Shown piece after piece: positions 5,442 through 10,291 of a DNA stretch of 10,291 nt (the first letter of the stretch is position 1; every line of letters begins with the position of its first letter). A program made the position numbers and the translations under genes. The stretch comes from an uncultured Collinsella sp. GTDB lineage: Bacteria > Actinomycetota > Coriobacteriia > Coriobacteriales > Coriobacteriaceae. The stretch spans positions 1-10,291 of the forward strand of contig UROJ01000034.1 in assembly GCA_900549335.1 (NCBI GenBank), given 5' to 3'. The notes under the pieces were generated by a model. That model had not been told where the DNA came from. It did not search any database and saw nothing but the letters and a program-made list of their open reading frames with translations.

Positions 5442-6947
5442 ATGGCTTTGACCGATATCTCTCATCCCACCGACATCGCAATGCTCACCGATCTGTACGA
5501 GCTCACTATGGCCCAGGGCCTGTGGGAGAACGGCAAGGCCAATGAGCAGGGTTGTTTTACGGCGTTTTACCGCGACCATCCCTTTGGCAGCGCCTATGCC
5601 GTCATGTGCGGCACCGCCGAGCTGCCCGAGCTGGTCGAGAATCTGCGCTTTACGCCCGAGGACATCGACTACCTTGCCTCGCTTCAGGCCCCGGCCGGCG
5701 GCGCGATGTTCAAGCCTGCATTCCTCGACTACCTGCGCGATTTTCGTGCGCATGTAAACATCGACGCCGTTCCCGAGGGCGAGCTCGTCTTTCCGCGCGA
5801 GCCCATGGTTCGCGTCACCGGCCCCGCGCTGGAGTGCCAGCTGCTCGAAACGGCGCTGCTCAACATCGTCGGCTTCCAGACGCTTGTCGCCACCAAGACG
5901 GCGCGCGTGGTGCTGGCGGCGGACGGCCGTCCCGTTGCCGAGTTTGGCCTGCGCCGCGCTCAGGGTCCCGATGGCGGGCTGGCCGTCGCGCGCGCGAGCT
6001 ACGTTGCCGGCTGCTCCTCTACGTCCAATGTGCTCGCCGGCCGCCGCTACGGTATTCCCGTCTTTGGCACGCATGCGCACAGCTGGGTCATGAGCTTCGA
6101 CTCCGAGCTCGAGGCATTCCGGGCTTTTGCTAAGTCGAGTCCCAAGAACTGCACGCTGCTCATCGACACCTACGACGTACGCGAGGGTTGCGAGCATGCC
6201 ATTACGGTTGCCAAGGAGATGGAGGCGGTGGGCGAGCGTCTGTCGGCTATTCGCATTGACTCGGGCGACCTCGCCAAGCTCTCCAAGTATGTCCGCAGCC
6301 GTTTTGACGCCGAGGGCCTGCCCTATGTGGGGATCTCGGTTTCTAACGATCTGGATGAGTACACGATTCAGTCGCTGCTCGACCAGGGCGCGCCCATCGA
6401 TAGCTTTGGCGTGGGCACCAAGCTCGCGACCTGCTACGACCAGCCGGCGCTGGGCGGCGTGTACAAGCTCGCCGCCCGCCGTGCGAGTGAGACGGACCTG
6501 TGGACGCCGGTGGTGAAGCTCTCCGAGCAGCCCTACAAGCGCACAATTCCCGGTGTTCAGCGCGTACGACGCTATTACGACGGTTTTGGCGGCCCGGTTT
6601 TCGACATGATTTATGACGAGGACCATCTGGCAGGGGAGGGCGCCGCGCGCGGCAATACCCTCGTGGCCGTAAACGATGCGGCGCTGGTGACCGACGTTTC
6701 CGAGCTGGAGTATCGCGAGCTGCTGGTGCCGATTGTGCGCGACGGCAGCGCGGTTGCTCCTCGCGAGAGCATCGAGGACGCGCGCGAGCGTTGCGCCTGG
6801 GCACTTGACCATCTGGACGCAGCTTTCAAGCGCTTCCTGTATCCGCAGACCTATGTGGTGGGCATGGAGCAGGGCCTGGCCCAGGTGCGCGACGAGCTCG
6901 TGCGCAAGAACATGGCTGCGGCTTCGGCCTTCCCCTGGGCAAAATGA
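5442..6947 (+). CDS. pncB: Nicotinate phosphoribosyltransferase
   Basis: The enzyme joins nicotinate to phosphoribosyl pyrophosphate with ATP, making nicotinate mononucleotide, the entry step of NAD salvage (Preiss-Handler pathway). The 501-residue product opens with the substrate-binding segment LTDLYELTMAQ (about 15-25). GTHAHSWVMSF lies at about 209-219, where His211 or His213 would be the phosphorylated histidine. IRIDSGDL (270-277) and the phosphate-binding FGVGTKLAT follow. The length fits the longer bacterial form. The ATG has GAAAGG about nine bases ahead. The stop codon lies inside the left arm of a palindrome (6941-6979) that probably ends or stabilises the transcript. proB follows on the same strand after 103 bases. 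Confidence 0.96.
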   Translation: MALTDISHPTDIAMLTDLYELTMAQGLWENGKANEQGCFTAFYRDHPFGSAYAVMCGTAELPELVENLRFTPEDIDYLASLQAPAGGAMFKPAFLDYLRDFRAHVNIDAVPEGELVFPREPMVRVTGPALECQLLETALLNIVGFQTLVATKTARVVLAADGRPVAEFGLRRAQGPDGGLAVARASYVAGCSSTSNVLAGRRYGIPVFGTHAHSWVMSFDSELEAFRAFAKSSPKNCTLLIDTYDVREGCEHAITVAKEMEAVGERLSAIRIDSGDLAKLSKYVRSRFDAEGLPYVGISVSNDLDEYTIQSLLDQGAPIDSFGVGTKLATCYDQPALGGVYKLAARRASETDLWTPVVKLSEQPYKRTIPGVQRVRRYYDGFGGPVFDMIYDEDHLAGEGAARGNTLVAVNDAALVTDVSELEYRELLVPIVRDGSAVAPRESIEDARERCAWALDHLDAAFKRFLYPQTYVVGMEQGLAQVRDELVRKNMAAASAFPWAK

Positions 6948-6979
6948 TCCGAAGGGGACGGAGGAAAACGGATCATTTT
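6941..6979 (+). repeat. REP-like palindrome overlapping the pncB stop codon
   Basis: AAAATGATCC (6941-6950) and GGATCATTTT (6970-6979) are perfect 10-bp arms around a 19-base loop holding GGGGACGGAG (6954-6963). The TGA stop of pncB is part of the left arm. The right arm ends in TTTT, so the hairpin could act as a terminator. The core GGGACGGAG also appears at 3618-3626, and the design matches the elements at 4638-4718 and 8328-8358. Confidence 0.65.
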
Positions 6980-7050
6980 CGTCCGTTCCGCACTAGGCGC
7001 CCCGACTGCCCCAGCTCGCCCGAACGCTCGACATTCGATTGGTTTGACGT

Positions 7051-8178
7051 ATGACGACTTCTTATAAAACGATGGTGGTAAAGATCGGTTCGTCCACGGT
7101 GGTGGGCGCCGACGGCAAGGTCAACCGCGCCTTTATCGGCGGGCTTGCCGACCAGGCCGCAGCGCTGCGCGAGCTTGGCTGGCGCTTGGTCGTGGTGAGC
7201 TCGGGTGCCATTGCCTGCGGCTATCCCGTGCTGGGCTTCGACCGCAAGCCGGTCGGTGACCTGCCGAGCTTACAGGCCTGCGCCTCGGCTGGTCAGTGCA
7301 TCATCTCGTCGGCCTACGACGAGGAGTTCCATGCGCGCGACCTGCTCACCTCGCTCGTGCTGCTCACGCGCCACGATACGGCCCGCCGCACGTCCTATCT
7401 GCACGCGCGCGATGCCCTGCTGCGCCTAGTGGAGCTTGGCGTGGTGCCGGTCGTCAACGAGAACGATACCGTTACCGTCGATGAGATCAAGTTTGGCGAC
7501 AACGACACGCTGGCGGCGCTTGTGAGCTGCCTGCTTTCTGCCGATCTGTGCGTGACGCTCTCGGACATCGATGGCCTCTATACCGCCAATCCGCACGAGG
7601 ACCCCACGGCCGAGTTCGTCCCGGTCGTGCATAAGATCGACGCCAAGATCATCGCCTCGGCGGGCGATTCTTCCACATCGGTGGGCACGGGCGGCATGAT
7701 CACCAAGATCCGCGCGAGCCGCATTCTGATGACGGCGGGCATTCAAAGCGTGATTTGCTCGGGCGAGGAGCCCGATGCGCTCGTGCGTCTGGCCCGCGGC
7801 GAGAGCGTGGGTACGTTGTTCGATCCGCCGGCTGAGCGCCTGGACATCGCGCCCCGCAAGCTGTGGATCGCACTGGGTGATAAGGCGCATGGCTCGGTGA
7901 CGGTCGATGACGGTGCTGCGAAGGCGCTGGTAAGCCGTGGCTCTTCCTTGCTCGCGGTGGGTATTCGCGAGGTCGATGGCGTGTTTTCCGAGGGCGATGT
8001 GCTCGACGTGTGCGACCCGAGCGGTATGGTCGTCGCCCGCGGTATCGCCGAGGCCGATTCGGACGTGCTGGAGCTTGCCGCCGGCCGCCGCCAGGACCAG
8101 ATCGCCAGCAACCGCCTGCTGGCAGACCTGGCCGAGAAGCCCGCGATACACAGGGATAATTTAATCGTCTTCGCGTAA
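7051..8178 (+). CDS. proB: Glutamate 5-kinase
   Basis: The enzyme phosphorylates L-glutamate to gamma-glutamyl phosphate, the first and usually proline-inhibited step of proline synthesis. The 375-residue product has an N-terminal amino acid kinase domain: VVKIGSSTV near the start, VVSSGAIACG, the glutamate-site VVNENDTV, FGDNDTLAA, and GTGGMITKI. A C-terminal PUA domain occupies about residues 275-375, as in E. coli ProB. The start is the first ATG of the frame, but no clear ribosome site precedes it; the next in-frame ATG, seven codons on, is no better. A three-layer hairpin follows the stop. The partner proA lies 1.7 kb downstream on the same strand, separated by a gene on the opposite strand, so the pair is not a simple operon. 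Confidence 0.96.
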   Translation: MTTSYKTMVVKIGSSTVVGADGKVNRAFIGGLADQAAALRELGWRLVVVSSGAIACGYPVLGFDRKPVGDLPSLQACASAGQCIISSAYDEEFHARDLLTSLVLLTRHDTARRTSYLHARDALLRLVELGVVPVVNENDTVTVDEIKFGDNDTLAALVSCLLSADLCVTLSDIDGLYTANPHEDPTAEFVPVVHKIDAKIIASAGDSSTSVGTGGMITKIRASRILMTAGIQSVICSGEEPDALVRLARGESVGTLFDPPAERLDIAPRKLWIALGDKAHGSVTVDDGAAKALVSRGSSLLAVGIREVDGVFSEGDVLDVCDPSGMVVARGIAEADSDVLELAAGRRQDQIASNRLLADLAEKPAIHRDNLIVFA

Positions 8179-8192
8179 CCAATTGACGCTGC

Positions 8193-8290
8193 AAACGCCC
8201 CTAAGTGGCAATCTGACGTTCAATCGTCGGGCATGACCAAAAGGTCAATGCCCTCCTCTTTCACGTCACCTTGCTCGCTTAGGGGCGTTT
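8193..8290. terminator. Large three-layer hairpin between proB and the hydrolase
   Basis: Three nested inverted repeats share one centre. The outer perfect 13-bp arms are at 8193-8205 and 8278-8290. The middle perfect 6-bp arms (TGACGT/ACGTCA) are at 8214-8219 and 8263-8268. The inner arms, 10 bp with one bulge, are at 8229-8238 and 8243-8253 around AAAA. The outer arm is followed by TTTTCG on the plus strand. The element starts 14 bases after the proB stop and probably terminates proB and the oncoming hydrolase transcript, but it is far larger than an ordinary terminator. Confidence 0.65.
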
Positions 8291-8327
8291 TCGCTTTCCG
8301 TCCTCTTTCTGCAATGACTTCATTAAC

Positions 8328-8358
8328 CTGGCACCTGGGGACGTTCCTTTTGTGCCAG
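8328..8358. repeat. REP-like palindrome behind the hydrolase gene
   Basis: CTGGCAC (8328-8334) pairs with GTGCCAG (8352-8358) around a 17-base loop holding CTGGGGACG followed by TTCCTTTT. It lies 18 bases past the stop codon of the minus-strand hydrolase. The GGGGAC core in the loop is shared with the elements behind pncB and the radical SAM gene. A competing pairing of GTGCC with GGCAC slightly downstream is possible. Confidence 0.55.
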
Positions 8359-8376
8359 CAGGGGGGCACTCCTTTG

Positions 8377-9795
8377 CTAGAAGATCCGGCGCAGGTCTCC
8401 GCGGTTGAGGGCTTCGTTGAAGAGGTGCTTGAATACCACGCTGCCGTGCAGGCCGTCGTGCTCGAACTCGTTGGTCACCCATGCGTGCGAGTTGCCCACG
8501 CGACTGAGCGTGTCGAGCTGCAGACCCGAGTCCACGTACATGTCATCGAAGTACACCGCGGCTTGCAGGGGCACCTCGTTGCACGCCAGGCGCTGCGGGT
8601 CGTAGATCTTGTCCCAGCTGGTGTCCTCCATCAGCAGGTCCATCGCCGGCTTGAAGGGCTTAAGTTCGGGCATCTGCTCAAACATCCACGGGAACATGGC
8701 CTCGCCGGTAAACATGAGCGGTCGCGCGAGCGTGTCGAACTCGGCACGGTGTGCCTTCTCTTCTGCCGCGGCCCAGCGAATGGGTATGGTGTCGCCGTCG
8801 GCGTAGATGAACTCCTGAAGCGTCCAGTACAGCGGATTCGTGCGCGTGTTGGTGTGCTCGAAGGCGCGCATCAAAAAGCTGTCAGATACCGAGGCACCGC
8901 AGGTCAGCGTGCCGTCGCCGTCAACAAAAGCATGATCGATAATCCAATGCATGCGCTCAAAGCTCGGCTTCATGCCAAAGTCGCTGCCCATGAGCTGTAG
9001 GCGCTCGACCGTCATCGGCGAGCCGTCGGGTAGCACGGGCTTCTGAGCCTCGAGCGCATCGGCCAGGGCTGCCACGCGCTCGACGTCGGCGGGGTAGCGG
9101 TCGTAATACTGCTGCGTCTTGGCAGCCATGCGCGGGAAGGTGTGCGCGTAGACCTCGCTGGCGCTCGCCGGCACGTGCGGAATGCCGCCGCAGGTAAAGC
9201 TTGCCGCCACGCCCTCGGGGAAGAGTGACAGATAGCTCAGCGTCAAAAAGCCGCCGTAGCTCTGCCCGAGCGTGACCCAGGGCCTGCCGCCAAAGCCCAC
9301 CAGGCGCAGGTACTCAAAATCGCGCACGATAGAGCTGGCGAGGTGACGCTTGAGGAAGTCTGCCTGCGAGCGGTCCGCATCGGCGCCGGCTGCCTCGGCG
9401 CGCTCGCCCAAGGCCGCGATCGTGCGTCCGTCCACGCAGCTACTGCGTCCGGTGCCGCGCTGGTCGGGCAGGACCACGCGGAAGTGCTTGACGGCCTCCT
9501 CGATCCAGCCATCGCTTGTGGGCGACAACGGACGCGGGCTCTCGCCGCCGGGGCCGCCCTGTAAAAACAGGAGCAGCGGCAGATCGTCGTTGATGCGGTC
9601 GGGCGCGCAAACCACGCGATAGAAGAGCTTGATGCTCTCGGGCGCGCCGGCGATTGGTGCCGGCATAGCGCCGCGGCGCATGGTGCTGCCGACGGCCAGG
9701 AGCATCGGCTCCAGGCCGCGCCAGTCGAGGGGGACGTCGATGCTGTGGTCCTCGACATACAGGCCGGGGACGTGGTACGAGGTGATGAGCGCCAT
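8377..9795 (-). CDS. Alpha/beta hydrolase, prolyl aminopeptidase-like (peptidase family S33)
   Basis: The 472-residue product is an alpha/beta-fold serine hydrolase. It has the oxyanion-hole motif QGGPGGE (79-85, usually HGGPG), then LPDQRGTGRSS and the nucleophile elbow GQSYGG with Ser179. Near the C-terminus are DDMYVDSG and VTNEFEHDGLHGS, likely carrying the catalytic Asp and His. The latter block closely resembles the Aeromonas-type proline iminopeptidases, which remove N-terminal proline from peptides in the cytoplasm. No signal peptide is visible. I chose ATG 9795, preceded by GGAAG at seven bases. The frame stays open to an ATG at 9876, but that extension has no ribosome site and covers a -10-like TAGAAT (9834-9839, minus strand) with TTGCGC 19 bases upstream. 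It sits antisense between proB and proA, so a role in proline supply fits. Substrate specificity is inference. Confidence 0.85.
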   Translation of the reverse strand: MALITSYHVPGLYVEDHSIDVPLDWRGLEPMLLAVGSTMRRGAMPAPIAGAPESIKLFYRVVCAPDRINDDLPLLLFLQGGPGGESPRPLSPTSDGWIEEAVKHFRVVLPDQRGTGRSSCVDGRTIAALGERAEAAGADADRSQADFLKRHLASSIVRDFEYLRLVGFGGRPWVTLGQSYGGFLTLSYLSLFPEGVAASFTCGGIPHVPASASEVYAHTFPRMAAKTQQYYDRYPADVERVAALADALEAQKPVLPDGSPMTVERLQLMGSDFGMKPSFERMHWIIDHAFVDGDGTLTCGASVSDSFLMRAFEHTNTRTNPLYWTLQEFIYADGDTIPIRWAAAEEKAHRAEFDTLARPLMFTGEAMFPWMFEQMPELKPFKPAMDLLMEDTSWDKIYDPQRLACNEVPLQAAVYFDDMYVDSGLQLDTLSRVGNSHAWVTNEFEHDGLHGSVVFKHLFNEALNRGDLRRIF

Positions 9796-9907
9796 GTGAT
9801 ACTTCCGTTCGTTGCGGTGTTTCGGGTTGACCAATTCTACCGCCGCGCGCGAGGCCATGCGCAAATCGGCTACCATGGTTGCAAACTTCTAGGAGAAAGG
9901 GCCGCCC

Positions 9908-10291
9908 ATGTCGGTCGATATAGCCACGTATGTCCACGATCTTGCCGTTGCCGCTAAGGCAGCGTCGGCCTCGCTTGCCACGGCGAGCGACGAGCAGCGC
10001 CAGGAGGCCGTGCGCGCCATGGCCGCAGCACTGCGCAACGGTGTCGACTCCATCGTCGCCGCCAACGAGCTCGATATGTCCGCCGCGCGCGATGCGGGGA
10101 CCTCGGCGGGGCTCCTCGACCGTCTGCTGCTGACGCCCGAGCGCGTTGAGGGCATGGCCACCGGCCTGGAAAAGCTTGCCGAGCTGCCCGATCCCGTGGG
10201 CCGCGTGCTCGATCACCGCGTGCTCGCAAGCGGCGTGGACCTCACCCGTGTGAGCGTGCCGTTGGGCCTGGTCGCCATGGTGTACGAGGCG
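9908..10291 (+). CDS. proA: Glutamate-5-semialdehyde dehydrogenase (gamma-glutamyl phosphate reductase), 5' part
   Basis: Only the first 128 codons are in the window; the frame is open to the edge. The enzyme reduces gamma-glutamyl phosphate to glutamate semialdehyde with NADPH, the step after ProB in proline synthesis. The visible N-terminal domain is typical of ProA: an Ala-rich helical start, IVAANELDMSAARDAG, LLDRLLLTPERVEGMA, the DPVG segment, and VSVPLGLVAMVYEA, which begins the nucleotide-binding part. The catalytic cysteine lies beyond the edge. The ATG is supported by AGGAGAAAGGG at 9891-9901. The 112 bases separating it from the divergent hydrolase leave room for a promoter, but I see no strong one. 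Confidence 0.95.
   Translation, partial: MSVDIATYVHDLAVAAKAASASLATASDEQRQEAVRAMAAALRNGVDSIVAANELDMSAARDAGTSAGLLDRLLLTPERVEGMATGLEKLAELPDPVGRVLDHRVLASGVDLTRVSVPLGLVAMVYEA

Noticed and set aside
4791..6812. 673-codon minus-strand frame across the tRNA, the coiled-coil gene and pncB
   Set aside because: It runs through a tRNA and antisense to two supported genes, and its translation shows no recognisable domain.
8233..9000. 255-codon plus-strand frame opposite the hydrolase
   Set aside because: It is antisense to an enzyme with an intact catalytic motif set and starts inside a hairpin.
1..10291. CRISPR array, phage genes, insertion sequence, defence island
   Set aside because: No regularly spaced direct repeats, transposase, integrase or phage structural genes were seen; coding content is housekeeping.

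Overview
The window looks like a core-genome segment of a GC-rich actinobacterium. My inference is class Coriobacteriia, probably a Collinsella relative. This rests on the strong G/C bias at third codon positions, the style of the proteins, and the mix of short intergenic palindromes. It comes from reading the sequence, not from a search. The genes are mostly housekeeping and lie in small, independently transcribed units on both strands.

Left part (1-3600): a short MGMT-family protein (+), flanked by inverted copies of a 22-base repeat, faces trpS (-) across a stretch of hairpins. Upstream of trpS on the same strand is a polytopic WecA/TagO/MraY-type sugar-phosphate transferase for cell-envelope glycan assembly. 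Its long 5' side (3164-3689) has no protein gene. It holds what looks like an unannotated structured RNA on the minus strand (about 3390-3575) with its own terminator.

Middle (3600-5400): a PflX-like radical SAM protein (+), a palindromic repeat, a tRNA-Ala(CGC) with a clear promoter and terminator, and a small coiled-coil protein with one C-terminal membrane segment.

Right part (5400-10291): nicotinate phosphoribosyltransferase (NAD salvage), glutamate 5-kinase proB, a prolyl-aminopeptidase-like hydrolase on the opposite strand, and the start of proA, which runs off the window. proB and proA make the first two enzymes of proline synthesis from glutamate. The peptidase lying between them would release proline from peptides, so both ways of obtaining proline sit together.

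A recurring theme is a short palindrome with a GGGAC-type core in its loop, placed directly behind stop codons (after the radical SAM gene, pncB and the hydrolase, with a related one after the MGMT gene). These look like a REP-type repeat family that doubles as gene-end structure. I see no CRISPR array, insertion sequence, phage gene or recognisable defence system. The most interesting unexplained item is the structured RNA candidate.
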